Source: a virus | Strand: one strand, 5' to 3' | Virus record (IMG/VR): IMGVR_UViG_3300010885_002215 | Coordinates: 1-41,813 of that record | DNA: 41,813 bases | Part shown: piece by piece, positions 1 through 9,032 of the stretch | Layout: each line of letters opens with the position of its first letter | Position numbering within the stretch: the stretch's first letter is position 1 | Program-made: the position numbers and the translations under genes | Notes under the pieces: generated by a model | The model's database searches: none | What the model was told of the DNA's origin: nothing | Seen by the model: the letters and a program-made list of their open reading frames with translations, nothing else

Positions 1-200
1 CATCAATTTCATCAGGTGGATTATTTTCTTACATTAAAAATTCAGGAATAAACTTTGAAGGATATGTATTAAGTACAGTAAATAACACAACATTTGACAC
101 AACAATAAACAATACACTTGTAATCACTGCACAATGGAATAGTACAAATGCAGGAAATTCAATATTTACAAGAAACTTTACTCTAGCTAAAATATATTAA
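1..200 (+). CDS. Fibre-like virion protein, C-terminal end only (partial)
   Basis: The reading frame is open from base 3 and ends at TAA 198-200, giving 66 residues of a protein whose start lies outside the window. The visible part is rich in Ser, Thr, Asn and Gly and alternates hydrophobic and polar residues, ending in TRNFTLAKIY. That is the look of a beta-structured C-terminal domain of a phage fibre, spike or head-fibre protein, but no specific family can be named from 66 residues. It lies directly upstream of the packaging operon in the same orientation, which fits a virion role. The 27 bases that follow are AT-rich and show no obvious terminator. An alternative is the end of any beta-rich structural protein. 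Confidence 0.6.
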   Translation, partial: SISSGGLFSYIKNSGINFEGYVLSTVNNTTFDTTINNTLVITAQWNSTNAGNSIFTRNFTLAKIY

Positions 201-227
201 TAATTATTAAAATCAAATTTATTTAAC

Positions 228-455
228 ATGGATATCCGTAAAATATCGGTAGGGCCTGACTATAAGAACGGAGCCATGCACTATATAGTCGGACAACTTA
301 TTCTAGGAGAGACTCATGAGATTCACCTAATTAAGTGCGACCCGCATACACAGTCTTACTTAATATACATCATCAATAGAAAATCAGAGGTGGTGCTTTG
401 GAAGGAGTTCACCTCAACAATTCCAATCTCAGTCGAATTTAATATAGATTACTAA
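228..455 (+). CDS. Small conserved phage protein, function unknown
   Basis: A 75-residue protein with the motif ISVGPDYKNGAMHYIVGQ near the N-terminus, a central hydrophobic beta-like stretch (SYLIYIIN) and a C-terminus ending in SVEFNIDY. I recall similar short proteins upstream of the terminase in crAss-like phages, but I cannot assign a function. It has no signal peptide and no clear membrane helix. Its stop codon overlaps the ATG of the next gene (TAATG), which indicates translational coupling at the head of the packaging operon. The upstream leader is AT-rich without a Shine-Dalgarno sequence, as is usual in Bacteroidota. Confidence 0.75.
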   Translation: MDIRKISVGPDYKNGAMHYIVGQLILGETHEIHLIKCDPHTQSYLIYIINRKSEVVLWKEFTSTIPISVEFNIDY

Positions 456-1018
456 TGAAATCTCCATTCTACTTTATAGTCAAGCCAATGAATGGGAAAC
501 GATACGACAACACAAAACAGGTAGGAGGAATCGACCTGATAGTCAGCACGTCAGAGGAAGACCACAAGTTCTCCAATAGGTACGCTGAGGTTGTAGAGTT
601 ACCATTGGGTTACACGGGGCCGATAAGCATCGGAGACACGCTACTAGTGCACCATAACGTGTTCAAGTTCTACAACGACATGCGGGGTAGGCAGAAGAGC
701 GGAAAAAGTTTCTTTAGGGACGACCTATTCCTGATAGAACCCGACCAATTCTTTTTATATAAAAAAGGTTCCACATGGAACACGTACGATAGGTACTGCT
801 TCGTTAAGCCGATGCCTACAACCGAGTCGTACGTATACAAACCATTTTCTTACGAGCCACTTATGGGTATCGTCAAATATTCAAACCAATATCTGATCGA
901 TAACCACATTTTTCCAAACGATAAGGTGTGCTTCACGCCCGACAACGAGTACGAGTTTATAGTTGACGGAGAAAAATTATATCGAATTTCTGATAATCAA
1001 ATAACAATCAAATTATGA
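455..1018 (+). CDS. Putative tandem GroES-like co-chaperonin
   Basis: A 187-residue protein that I read as two GroES-like beta-barrels in a row. The first half (about 1-105) has RYAEVVELPLG, then GPISIGDTLLVHH, then a mobile-loop-like KSGKSFFRDD and DLFLIEP, the order seen in GroES: GxVxxVGxG, xVKxGDxVLF, a loop, then LxxxEDIL. The second half (about 115-187) repeats it with GIVKYSNQYL, NDKVCFTPDNEYEF and VDGEKLYRISDNQI. Co-chaperonins that work with host GroEL during capsid folding are known in phages (T4 gp31), and the position next to terminase and portal fits that role. The twofold organisation and the function are inferred from pattern alone. The alternative is an unrelated beta-barrel virion protein. 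The start overlaps the previous stop, and the end overlaps the next start by four bases (ATGA). Confidence 0.55.
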   Translation: MKSPFYFIVKPMNGKRYDNTKQVGGIDLIVSTSEEDHKFSNRYAEVVELPLGYTGPISIGDTLLVHHNVFKFYNDMRGRQKSGKSFFRDDLFLIEPDQFFLYKKGSTWNTYDRYCFVKPMPTTESYVYKPFSYEPLMGIVKYSNQYLIDNHIFPNDKVCFTPDNEYEFIVDGEKLYRISDNQITIKL

Positions 1019-1497
1019 ACCTGATAACATTCGACGACGTAATACTAGACCCGAAGGCGTACGTAAAAAATATATTTGAGTACGGCTTTCAAGACATAGC
1101 AGACGGAGAGAAGGTGTTTAAGAACATTCAACCTAGGGACACAAACGACGAGTTTGCAAAGTGCATGAAGTATCTATTCCCGGCTTACAGGGTTGACTTT
1201 AATTTCGTAAGGCAGTCTCCATTAAATCAATTGGAGCCAAACTTCATCCACAAGGACGACATGATGGGAGACCTAACAGCGTTGTTGTACTTGAACGAGG
1301 AGTATACACACGGTGACGGCACTACCTTGTACGACAAGGATAATAAGGAGGTGTGCAAGATGACGGCTAAGTTCAATAGGATGATTGCATTCGACGCATC
1401 TATCGCACATTCAAGGAACATATTCGATAACTTTGGCGAAGGTGACAGTTCTAGACTAATACAGGTCGCATTCTTAAAATTCTGCAATGGACAATAG
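1015..1497 (+). CDS. 2-oxoglutarate/Fe(II)-dependent oxygenase
   Basis: A 160-residue protein with the metal-binding triad of the 2OG-Fe(II) oxygenase (prolyl 4-hydroxylase-like) superfamily: His79-x-Asp81 in FIHKDD, a distal His132 in ASIAHSR, and Arg147 in SSRLIQVAFL for the 2-oxoglutarate carboxylate. The segment LTALLYLNEEYTHGDGTTLY between them is the typical beta-strand run of the jelly-roll core, and the length suits a minimal enzyme. The family hydroxylates proteins, nucleic acids or small molecules; the substrate here is unknown. It starts inside the end of the GroES-like gene (ATGA overlap) and itself overlaps the next gene by 11 bases, so it is part of the packaging operon. A virion or host protein target is possible but unproven. 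Confidence 0.85.
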   Translation: MNLITFDDVILDPKAYVKNIFEYGFQDIADGEKVFKNIQPRDTNDEFAKCMKYLFPAYRVDFNFVRQSPLNQLEPNFIHKDDMMGDLTALLYLNEEYTHGDGTTLYDKDNKEVCKMTAKFNRMIAFDASIAHSRNIFDNFGEGDSSRLIQVAFLKFCNGQ

Positions 1498-1768
1498 GAA
1501 GGTTAAACTTAAGATAATAGAGGCGGGGTACATTGCGGTAGATGAACTGATTTCAATAGCAAAGGAGACTATAATAAAGAACGGACTTGATGGGGACATA
1601 TCTGCAGACAAATTAAAAAATGCAGCCGCTACAAAGAAGTTGGCTATATTTGATGCGTTTGAGATTCTTACTAGAATAGAAGCTGAAAAGGATGCGCTTG
1701 ACGCTATTGTCAACGGCGTAAGTAAAACAGACACAAAACAAGGATTTGCAGAAAGAAGGTCAAAATAG
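1487..1768 (+). CDS. Probable terminase small subunit
   Basis: A 93-residue, mainly helical protein with the conserved-looking stretch AGYIAVDELISIAKE, then DISADKLKNAAATKKLAIFDAFEIL and a charged C-terminus. It lies immediately upstream of the large terminase and overlaps it by 23 bases in another frame, the usual position for the small, DNA-recognising subunit of the packaging motor. Size and helical content agree with that, but no helix-turn-helix is obvious by eye, so the name depends on position. I recall similar proteins before terL in crAss-like genomes. It overlaps the oxygenase gene by 11 bases. A long antisense frame covers the same stretch and was discounted. Confidence 0.6.
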   Translation: MDNRKVKLKIIEAGYIAVDELISIAKETIIKNGLDGDISADKLKNAAATKKLAIFDAFEILTRIEAEKDALDAIVNGVSKTDTKQGFAERRSK

Positions 1769-3992
1769 CATATACACAATCGTCAAGGATTACATACAGC
1801 CACAGGCAGTCTCAAAGAAAAACGGGAACAGGTCATGGCTATATGGCTACGACGAGCAGTACGACGTTATTGTAATCTCAAAGACCGGGCAGATCGGTGA
1901 AATCTATAACATATCAGGCATACACATAGCGTTGCCACCCGCACCAAAGGACTGTCTTCAAAGACACAACTCAAGTTTTGAGCAATATTGGGAGAGGGAG
2001 GACTTTCCAAAGGAACTATCCAAGATATCCTCGATATTTCAATGGAACGAGATGTCTTCTGAGTTCAAGAACAGGTGGGTTGGGTACATTGAGGAACAGT
2101 TTGACTACAGAGAGCAAGGTTTTTGGTTTAAAAATAATGGTAAGAAGACTTACGTTACGGGTTCTCATTGGATGTACCTACAGTGGTCAAGTATTGACGT
2201 GGGTTATCCCGACTTTCGTGAGGCAAATAGGATATATTGGATTTTTTGGGAGGCTTGCAGGTCTGACTTTAGGTCGTTTGGATTAATATACCTAAAGATA
2301 AGGCGTTCAGGGTTCTCTTTCATGTCGTCATCTGAGTGTATAAACATAGGGACGTTGGCCCGTGATGCTCGTGTTGGTATACTATCAAAGACGGGTGCGG
2401 ATGCTAAGAAGATGTTTACCGACAAGGTGGTGAATATTAACAACAGGCTTCCGTTCTTCTTTAAGCCGATAATGGACGGGATGGATAAACCTAAAACAGA
2501 GTTATCTTTCAGGATACCTGCGTCCAAGATCACTAAAAAGAACATGTATATAACCGAGGAGGAGGAGATAGAGGGGTTAGATACCACTATAGATTGGAAG
2601 AATACAGAGGAGAACTCGTACGATGGTGAGAAGTTACTATTTTTAGCGCACGATGAGAGCGGTAAATGGACTAAACCTAATAATATTCTGAACAATTGGA
2701 GGATTACCAAGACCTGTCTTAGGTTGGGTAGCAAGATAATTGGAAAGTGTATGATGGGTTCAACCTCAAACGCACTCAGCAAGGGTGGAGACAACTTTAA
2801 GAGCCTTTACGGTGACTCTAAGGCCACCACTAGGAACGCAAATGGCCAAACTAAAAGTGGACTATACTCCTTATTCATTCCGATGGAGTGGAACATGGAG
2901 GGATTCATTGATATATACGGATGGCCCGTGCTTAGGAAGCCAAAGGAGCCTGTTCGTGGGGTAGACGGGAACATGATTAAGAACGGTGCCATAGACTATT
3001 GGGAGGCCGAGGTTGAGTCTCTTAAGAATGATGCCGACGCATTGAATGAGTACTACAGACAGTTCCCTAGGACAGAGTCTCATGCGTTCCGTGATGAAAG
3101 CAAGGAGGCATTATTTAACCTTACTAAAATTTACCAACAGATAGACTACAACGACGGTATGATTACGGCACACTACCTAACCCGTGGGTCTTTTAGTTGG
3201 AAGGATGGTATAAAGGACACTCAGGTTATATTCTCTCCCGACTCCCGTGGTAGGTTCCTAGTAAGTTGGACTCCACCAAAGCATTTGCAAAATAATGTAC
3301 ACACAAGGAACGGTGTAAGGTATCCGGGAAATGAGCACATTGGCTCATTTGGTTGTGACTCCTATGATATATCTGCCGTAGTTAGCGGGCGTGGGTCTAA
3401 CGGCTCCCTGCACGGACTAACTAAGTTCCACATGGACGAGGCTCCTGTAAACGAGTTCTTCTTGGAGTACATCGCTAGACCACAGACTGCAGAGATTTTC
3501 TTTGAAGAGATTTTAATGGCCTGTGTATTTTACGGTATGCCGATACTTATAGAGAACAACAAGCCAAGGCTACTGTATCACTTCAAGAATAGAGGATACA
3601 GGGGATTCTCTTTGAACAGGCCGGACAAGCACTACTCAAAGTTGTCAAAAACTGAGAGAGAACTAGGCGGGGTACCAAACTCATCTGAGGATATAAAACA
3701 AGCGCATGCGTCTGCGATAGAGTCGCATATTGAGAAGTACGTAGGAATTGATTTTGAGGGAAAGTATAGGGATAGTGACGAGATGGGAACAATGCCGTTC
3801 ACAAGGACACTAGAGGATTGGGCAAAGTTTGACATAAATGATAGGACAAAGTTTGATGCCTCTATTAGTTCAGGCTTGGCTATCATGGCTAATCAAAAAC
3901 ATCTGTACGTTCCCGAGAAAAAAGAATCAAAAATTAGCATTAACTTCGCAAGGTATAGAAACGATGGTACATCAAGTCAAATAATTTCATGA
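1746..3992 (+). CDS. terL: Terminase large subunit
   Basis: A 748-residue packaging ATPase-nuclease. An N-terminal extension of about 170 residues precedes the ATPase. The Walker A position is occupied by the degenerate KIRRSGFS (184-191), as in crAss-like terminases that have Arg-rich rather than GKT loops. Walker B is LLFLAHDE (297-304, with Asp303 and Glu304 catalytic), followed by the motif III-like MMGSTSN (336-342). The nuclease domain begins at about 530 with GSFGCDSYDIS (Asp538 as first metal ligand), continues with ILIENNK (Glu603), and a late Asp in TKFDASIS probably completes the RNase H-like site. It powers DNA translocation into the prohead and cuts the concatemer. The ATG at 1746 overlaps the probable small subunit, and the stop overlaps the portal start (ATGA). 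Arg codons here are mostly AGG, unlike the capsid gene. Confidence 0.93.
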   Translation: MQKEGQNSIYTIVKDYIQPQAVSKKNGNRSWLYGYDEQYDVIVISKTGQIGEIYNISGIHIALPPAPKDCLQRHNSSFEQYWEREDFPKELSKISSIFQWNEMSSEFKNRWVGYIEEQFDYREQGFWFKNNGKKTYVTGSHWMYLQWSSIDVGYPDFREANRIYWIFWEACRSDFRSFGLIYLKIRRSGFSFMSSSECINIGTLARDARVGILSKTGADAKKMFTDKVVNINNRLPFFFKPIMDGMDKPKTELSFRIPASKITKKNMYITEEEEIEGLDTTIDWKNTEENSYDGEKLLFLAHDESGKWTKPNNILNNWRITKTCLRLGSKIIGKCMMGSTSNALSKGGDNFKSLYGDSKATTRNANGQTKSGLYSLFIPMEWNMEGFIDIYGWPVLRKPKEPVRGVDGNMIKNGAIDYWEAEVESLKNDADALNEYYRQFPRTESHAFRDESKEALFNLTKIYQQIDYNDGMITAHYLTRGSFSWKDGIKDTQVIFSPDSRGRFLVSWTPPKHLQNNVHTRNGVRYPGNEHIGSFGCDSYDISAVVSGRGSNGSLHGLTKFHMDEAPVNEFFLEYIARPQTAEIFFEEILMACVFYGMPILIENNKPRLLYHFKNRGYRGFSLNRPDKHYSKLSKTERELGGVPNSSEDIKQAHASAIESHIEKYVGIDFEGKYRDSDEMGTMPFTRTLEDWAKFDINDRTKFDASISSGLAIMANQKHLYVPEKKESKISINFARYRNDGTSSQIIS

Positions 3993-6424
3993 AAGATATA
4001 GTAATAGACATATTATCCTCTGTTTTCCCTAGTCAGTTAGCAACCGACGCAGAGAAGGCATCTGATGCTTATGGGTTACAGATTGGACAGGCCATTCAGT
4101 ACGAGTGGTTTAGAAAGGATGGGAACTCCTGTAGGTATTACGGGCAATGGAGAGAGTTCCATAGGCTAAGGCTTTATGCTCGTGGTGAACAGTCCATACA
4201 GAAATATAAAAATGAGTTGGCCATAGATGGCGACCTTTCATACTTGAACCTAGATTGGACTCCTGTCCCGGTACTACCAAAGTTTGTAGATATCGTAGTT
4301 AACGGCATGTCAGACAGGTTATTTAAGGTGAAGGCGTACGCACAGGATGCGATGTCTCAGGCAAAAAGAAGTAAGTATCAGGATATGCTTGAGGGTCAGA
4401 TGGCTGCCAAGGATATCCTTACAACAATACAGGAAAATACGGGAGCAAATCCATTCATGATGGAGCCTGATAAACTTCCTGAGACCGACGAGGAGTTGGC
4501 GTTATATATGCAGTTGAATTACAAGCCTGCGATAGAGATTGCAGAGGAAGAGGCGATAAATACCATGTTTGATGAGAACAAGTACGACGATACACGCAAG
4601 AGACTAGACTACGACAATACGGTACTAGGCATAGCGGTAGCTAAGCACGAGTTTCTTCTAGGGGAGGGGGTTAAAATATCCTACGTAGACCCTGCAAATG
4701 TGGTATATAGTTATACAGAAGACCCGTACTTTAGGGACTGTTTTTATTGGGGTGAAATTAAAACGATGCCCCTAACGGAGTTGATGAAGATTGACCCGAC
4801 TCTTACCAAAGAGGAACTACAGGAAATATCAATGTATAGTCAGGGATGGTACGACTACTATAACGTGTCTCAATTTTATGAGAACAGCATGTTTGCACGT
4901 GATACGTGTACCTTGATGTACTTCAACTACAAGACCACTAAGAAGGTTGTATATAAGAAGAAGATACTTGAGAACGGTGGTTCTAGGCTTATTGAAAAGA
5001 ACGACACGTTCAATCCTCCAAAGGAGATGATGGACGAGGGTAACTTTGAGAAAATTGAGAAGACTATTGACGTGTGGTACGAAGGTGTCATGGTAATGGG
5101 AACAAATATTTTATTGAAGTGGGAACTTTCAGAGAACATGGTTCGGCCAAAGTCTGCATCTCAACATGCGCTACCCAACTACGTGGCATGTGCGCCTAGG
5201 ATGTATAAGGGAAGGATTGAGTCTTTGGTTCGTAGGATGATACCGTTCGCTGATTTAATTCAGGTGACACATCTTAAACTACAGCAGGTTATCGCAAGGG
5301 TTGTACCCGACGGTGTTTTCATTGACGCAGACGCATTGAGTGAGATAGACCTAGGACAGGGCAACGCATACAATCCCGAGGATGCGCTTAGGCTTTACTT
5401 CCAAACGGGTAGTGTGATCGGTAGAAGTTTTACAGGAGACGGAGACTTTAATAATGCAAGGGTTCCAATTACTCAGTTAAACTCAAACTCAGGCGCAGGG
5501 AAGACTCAAATGCTTATAGCTAACTATAACCATTACATGGACATGATTAGGTCTGTAACAGGCTTAAACGAGGCTAGAGATGGTTCGTCTCCTGACCCAA
5601 GTTCATTAGTTGGTGTACAGAAGTTGGCCGCACTTAATTCAAACACTGCAACTAGGCACATACTTGAAGGTGGCTTATATTTATATAGGTCGTTAGCAGA
5701 GGCTTTGACCTACAGGATAGCTGACATATTAGAGTACGCAGACTTCAAGGACGACTTTGTTAACAAGATAGGGAAGTACAACGTGTCTATACTGAACGAC
5801 ATATCAGACCTGTACATATACGATTTTGGTATCTTTATAGAGATAGCACCCGACGAGGAGCAGAAGGCACAACTTGAGGCAAACATTCAGATGGCCTTGT
5901 CTAAGGGAGACATTAATCTTGAGGATGCTATTGACATACGTGAGATAAGGAACCTTAAACTTGCCAATCAGTTGTTAAAAATGAAGAGGGTTAAGAAGCA
6001 GGAGCGTGAGGACAAGATGGAGATGCAGAAGCAGGCCATGACATCACAGCAGCAGCTTAAGTCTCAGGAGATGGCCGCTCAGACTGCAATGCAGAAGATA
6101 CAGGCCGAGACTCAGTCTAAGATGCAGATAATGCAGGCAGAGTACCAACTAAGTTCTCAAAAAATGCAGGAGGAGGCTCAGTTAAAATCTCAGTTAATGA
6201 ACGAGGAGTTTGGTTACAACCAACAGCTACACAATATGGAGGTAGGGAACTTATCTAAACGTGAGCAGGATAGGGAGGACGCAAAGGCTAAAAGGATTAG
6301 TCAGCAGAATACGGAGCAGTCTAAGTTAATAAATCAAAGAAAGAATAACCTTCCACCTTTAGATTTTGAGTCAAACGAGGATAGCCTAGACGGATTCGAT
6401 TTAGCTGAGTTTAACCCTAGATAA
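3989..6424 (+). CDS. Portal protein
   Basis: An 811-residue protein directly after terL, with which it shares ATGA. It has the expected mixed alpha/beta body (about 1-640), including DLSYLNLDWTPVPVLPKFVDIVVNGMSDRL near residue 95, which resembles portals of podovirus and crAss-like phages. From about 660 to 790 follows a long Gln/Met/Lys/Glu-rich coiled coil, probably the crown or barrel that projects into the capsid. It ends in an acidic tail (FESNEDSLDGFDLAEF). The dodecameric portal forms the unique vertex through which DNA enters and leaves, and docks terminase and later the connectors. It is slightly longer than P22 gp1 (725 aa) because of the coiled coil. Identification rests on gene order, size and recalled motifs. 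Confidence 0.88.
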   Translation: MKDIVIDILSSVFPSQLATDAEKASDAYGLQIGQAIQYEWFRKDGNSCRYYGQWREFHRLRLYARGEQSIQKYKNELAIDGDLSYLNLDWTPVPVLPKFVDIVVNGMSDRLFKVKAYAQDAMSQAKRSKYQDMLEGQMAAKDILTTIQENTGANPFMMEPDKLPETDEELALYMQLNYKPAIEIAEEEAINTMFDENKYDDTRKRLDYDNTVLGIAVAKHEFLLGEGVKISYVDPANVVYSYTEDPYFRDCFYWGEIKTMPLTELMKIDPTLTKEELQEISMYSQGWYDYYNVSQFYENSMFARDTCTLMYFNYKTTKKVVYKKKILENGGSRLIEKNDTFNPPKEMMDEGNFEKIEKTIDVWYEGVMVMGTNILLKWELSENMVRPKSASQHALPNYVACAPRMYKGRIESLVRRMIPFADLIQVTHLKLQQVIARVVPDGVFIDADALSEIDLGQGNAYNPEDALRLYFQTGSVIGRSFTGDGDFNNARVPITQLNSNSGAGKTQMLIANYNHYMDMIRSVTGLNEARDGSSPDPSSLVGVQKLAALNSNTATRHILEGGLYLYRSLAEALTYRIADILEYADFKDDFVNKIGKYNVSILNDISDLYIYDFGIFIEIAPDEEQKAQLEANIQMALSKGDINLEDAIDIREIRNLKLANQLLKMKRVKKQEREDKMEMQKQAMTSQQQLKSQEMAAQTAMQKIQAETQSKMQIMQAEYQLSSQKMQEEAQLKSQLMNEEFGYNQQLHNMEVGNLSKREQDREDAKAKRISQQNTEQSKLINQRKNNLPPLDFESNEDSLDGFDLAEFNPR

Positions 6425-6444
6425 AAAAATTCAATTTTTTTGTA

Positions 6445-6452
6445 TAAATTTG
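6445..6452 (+). promoter_or_regulatory. Bacteroidota-type promoter -7 element (TAnnTTTG)
   Basis: TAAATTTG matches the Bacteroidota primary sigma factor -7 consensus and lies 22 bases before the ATG of the scaffold gene, in the intergenic gap after portal. The expected -33 TTTG about 19 bases upstream is not clear, because that stretch is a run of A's and T's. It also sits next to a near-perfect A/T palindrome (AAAAAAATTCAATTTTTTT). It probably gives the scaffold and capsid genes extra transcription. Confidence 0.5.
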
Positions 6453-6473
6453 TAACAATTAAAATCTAATCAA

Positions 6474-7568
6474 ATGGAAATGAAGGTAAGAGCAATCGAA
6501 ATGATTGAGCCAAAAAGTGTTCAGGAGGTAGAAGAAAGTCTACTTGATAAGCATGAACAACAGTTTGAGGATGCACAAGAAGATGTGCAGATTATTGAAA
6601 ATAATGCACAAGATGATGTGCAAAATTTAGAAACAGAGTTAAAAGAAGAGGACGTTCTTTCATATATTGGTAAAAGGTACAACAAGCAGATCAATTCATT
6701 TGATGAGTTGATGGCTGAGAGACAAGAGCAGGAGCAGATGCCCGAGGATGTTGCGTCTTATATGAAGTATAAGAAGGAGACAGGCAGAGGATTTGAAGAC
6801 TTCCTTAAGTTAAAGAAGGACTTCGAGGAGATGAATCCTGACCAATTATTAAAGGAGTATCTTTCATCTACACAGGAGGGACTTGACGAGGATGATATCG
6901 AGTCTTTGATGGAAGACTATAGGTACGACGAGGATTTGGATGACGAGTCTACCGTTAAGAAGGTAAAGATTTTAAAGAAAAAGACTATTGTTGAGGCTAA
7001 AAAGTACTTCAACTCTCAGAAGGAGAAATATAAAATGCCACTTGAGTCAAGCACGGCATCACTTTCCGATGATGAGAAGCAGGAGTTTGAAAGCTACAAG
7101 CAGTATACAAAACAGGCAAAGACTCTACAGGAGGAGAACAGTCGTAAGCGTCAATGGTTTGACCAAAAGACGGGAGAGGTTTTTGATAATGGATTCAAAG
7201 GTTTTGAGTTTAATATCAACGACAAGAAACTTACATTTTCTCCGGGGGATGCAACCGAACTTAAAAAGAATCAATCAACACCTTCAAACTTTATTAATAA
7301 GTTTTTAGACGAGAGTGGTTTAATTAAAGATGCGGTTGGATACCACAAGTCGTTGTCGATTGCAATGAACCCCGACAAGTTTGCTAGATTTTTCTACGAA
7401 CAAGGTTTATCTGATGCAACTGAGGATGGGATGCGCAAGATTAAGAATATAAACATGTCTGAGCGTAAGGCACCCGAGGTAGGAAAGATGACGGACGGAA
7501 TGCAGGTGAAAGCAGTAAACCCTGATTCAGGTAAAAGCCTGAAAATACGCAGTATAAAACGAGTTTAA
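6474..7568 (+). CDS. Probable scaffolding protein
   Basis: A 364-residue, highly acidic and helical protein between portal and major capsid protein, the usual site of the scaffold gene. The N-terminal 110 residues are rich in Glu, Asp and Gln (for example EESLLDKHEQQFEDAQEDVQ). A middle acidic cluster (DEDDIESLMEDYRYDEDLDD) precedes a basic helix with KILKKKT. The extreme C-terminus is strongly basic (KSLKIRSIKRV), like the capsid-binding helix-loop-helix of P22-type scaffolds. No protease motif was seen. Scaffold would direct prohead assembly and be removed before packaging. The gene has its own TAnnTTTG promoter element. Assignment is by position and composition; an alternative is a minor head protein. 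Confidence 0.65.
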   Translation: MEMKVRAIEMIEPKSVQEVEESLLDKHEQQFEDAQEDVQIIENNAQDDVQNLETELKEEDVLSYIGKRYNKQINSFDELMAERQEQEQMPEDVASYMKYKKETGRGFEDFLKLKKDFEEMNPDQLLKEYLSSTQEGLDEDDIESLMEDYRYDEDLDDESTVKKVKILKKKTIVEAKKYFNSQKEKYKMPLESSTASLSDDEKQEFESYKQYTKQAKTLQEENSRKRQWFDQKTGEVFDNGFKGFEFNINDKKLTFSPGDATELKKNQSTPSNFINKFLDESGLIKDAVGYHKSLSIAMNPDKFARFFYEQGLSDATEDGMRKIKNINMSERKAPEVGKMTDGMQVKAVNPDSGKSLKIRSIKRV

Positions 7569-7590
7569 ATAACAATTAAAAACATTAAAA

Positions 7591-9015
7591 ATGGCAAGTG
7601 CATTATTAAATAATCCTACGTACGCCCTGCAACCGTCAGCGCAACAAGTAGCATTACAAACAAATTACATCACCAACTTCAACTTCTTGAATCAGTACTT
7701 ACCTGATACCTATGAGAAAGAATTTGAGCGTTATGGTAACAGAACAGTTTCCTCATTCTTAAGAATGGTTGGCGCTGAGATGCCTTCTAACTCTGATCAG
7801 ATTAAGTGGGCAGAACAAGGTCGTCTTCACATCAAGTACACCAACATTACATCAGCAGCAGCTTTAGGTTCAGCAACAGCTACCTTCACTGTAGCAGATA
7901 CAGGTGTTACCTCTAGTGCAATCAGAATCGGTCAGACCGTTATGATTCAAAACAATGCAGTAGGCGGTGGTGTTTATAACAAAGCAATCGTTACTGCGGT
8001 TCCATCTGCATTAACTTTTACAGTTGCTTACTATGAGGCAGCAGGTCAATCTTTTGCAGTAGGAACACAGTGTACTGTATTCATCTACGGTTCTGAGTTT
8101 AAGAAAGGAACCAATGGAATGATCGGTTCTTTAGAAGCACAGGATTCTATCTACAGCAACAACCCAATTATCATCAAAGATAAGTATGCGGTTAATGGTT
8201 CTGACATGGCTCAGATTGGATGGGTAGAGGTTACCACCGAGAATGGAGCAACAGGGTACTTATGGTACTTGAAGTCAGAGCATGAGACTCGTCTTCGTTT
8301 TGAAGATTACATGGAGACTGCTATGATCGAGGCCGTTCCCGCAGTAAGCGGTTCAGGTGCTGCTACAGCAGGCATGATGGGTTCTGAGGGCGTATTCTAC
8401 GTTGTTAACAACCGTGGTAACGTATGGGGTGGTGGTACACCGACTTCATTGTCTGATTGGGATTCTATCGTTAACCGTTTAGATAAGCAGGGTGCTATCG
8501 AAGAGAACGTAGTTTTCGTTAATCGTGGATTAAGTTTCGATATCGATAACATGTTGGCCACATTAAATGGTTACACATCAGGTGGTGTTGCTCAGTCTGC
8601 ATCCTTTGGTTTGTTCGACAACGACGTGAATATGGCGTTAAACTTAGGCTTCACAGGATTCCGTAGAGGTTACGATTTCTACAAGTCTGATTGGAAGTAC
8701 TTGAACGACCCAACAATGCGTGGTGGTCTTAACAACAGTGCAGCTACAGCTACAGGCACAATCACAGGTTTGATGGTTCCTGCAGGTTCTACCTCAGTAT
8801 ACGATCAGATCATGGGTAAGAACGCAAAGCGTCCATTCTTACATGTTAGATACCGTGCCTCTGAGGCCGAAGATCGCAGATACAAGACTTGGATTACAGG
8901 TTCTGCGGGTGGAGCACAAACAAGCGACCTTGATGCAATGGAGGTAAACTTCTTGTCTGAGCGTTGCGTTTGTACACTTGGAGCAAATAACTTCGTATTG
9001 TTCCGTTATGGATAG
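7591..9015 (+). CDS. Major capsid protein
   Basis: A 474-residue protein that begins MASALLNNPTYALQPSAQQVALQ and continues with FLNQYLPDTYEKEFERYGNRTVSSFLRMVGAE, a start I associate with crAss-like major capsid proteins. An inserted beta domain (about 85-170) carries AAALGSATATFTVADTG and IGQTVMIQNN, and the HK97-like core resumes with EHETRLRFEDYMETAMIEAVP. Codon use differs from its neighbours: Arg is encoded almost only by CGT and AGA, with no AGG seen, and Gly mostly by GGT, as expected for the most highly translated virion gene. A strong intrinsic terminator follows 18 bases after the stop. It sits after the scaffold in the standard capsid order. Confidence in the role is high; family placement is by recall. 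Confidence 0.9.
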   Translation: MASALLNNPTYALQPSAQQVALQTNYITNFNFLNQYLPDTYEKEFERYGNRTVSSFLRMVGAEMPSNSDQIKWAEQGRLHIKYTNITSAAALGSATATFTVADTGVTSSAIRIGQTVMIQNNAVGGGVYNKAIVTAVPSALTFTVAYYEAAGQSFAVGTQCTVFIYGSEFKKGTNGMIGSLEAQDSIYSNNPIIIKDKYAVNGSDMAQIGWVEVTTENGATGYLWYLKSEHETRLRFEDYMETAMIEAVPAVSGSGAATAGMMGSEGVFYVVNNRGNVWGGGTPTSLSDWDSIVNRLDKQGAIEENVVFVNRGLSFDIDNMLATLNGYTSGGVAQSASFGLFDNDVNMALNLGFTGFRRGYDFYKSDWKYLNDPTMRGGLNNSAATATGTITGLMVPAGSTSVYDQIMGKNAKRPFLHVRYRASEAEDRRYKTWITGSAGGAQTSDLDAMEVNFLSERCVCTLGANNFVLFRYG

Positions 9016-9032
9016 TATATAGTTGGAAATAA

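Noticed and set aside
1474-1779. 101-codon antisense frame opposite the small terminase gene
   Set aside because: Hydrophobic Ser/Ala-rich shadow with no partner genes on that strand.
6423-6441. A/T palindrome AAAAAAATTCAATTTTTTT as a terminator
   Set aside because: A one-base loop and pure A-T stem would not make a stable terminator hairpin.
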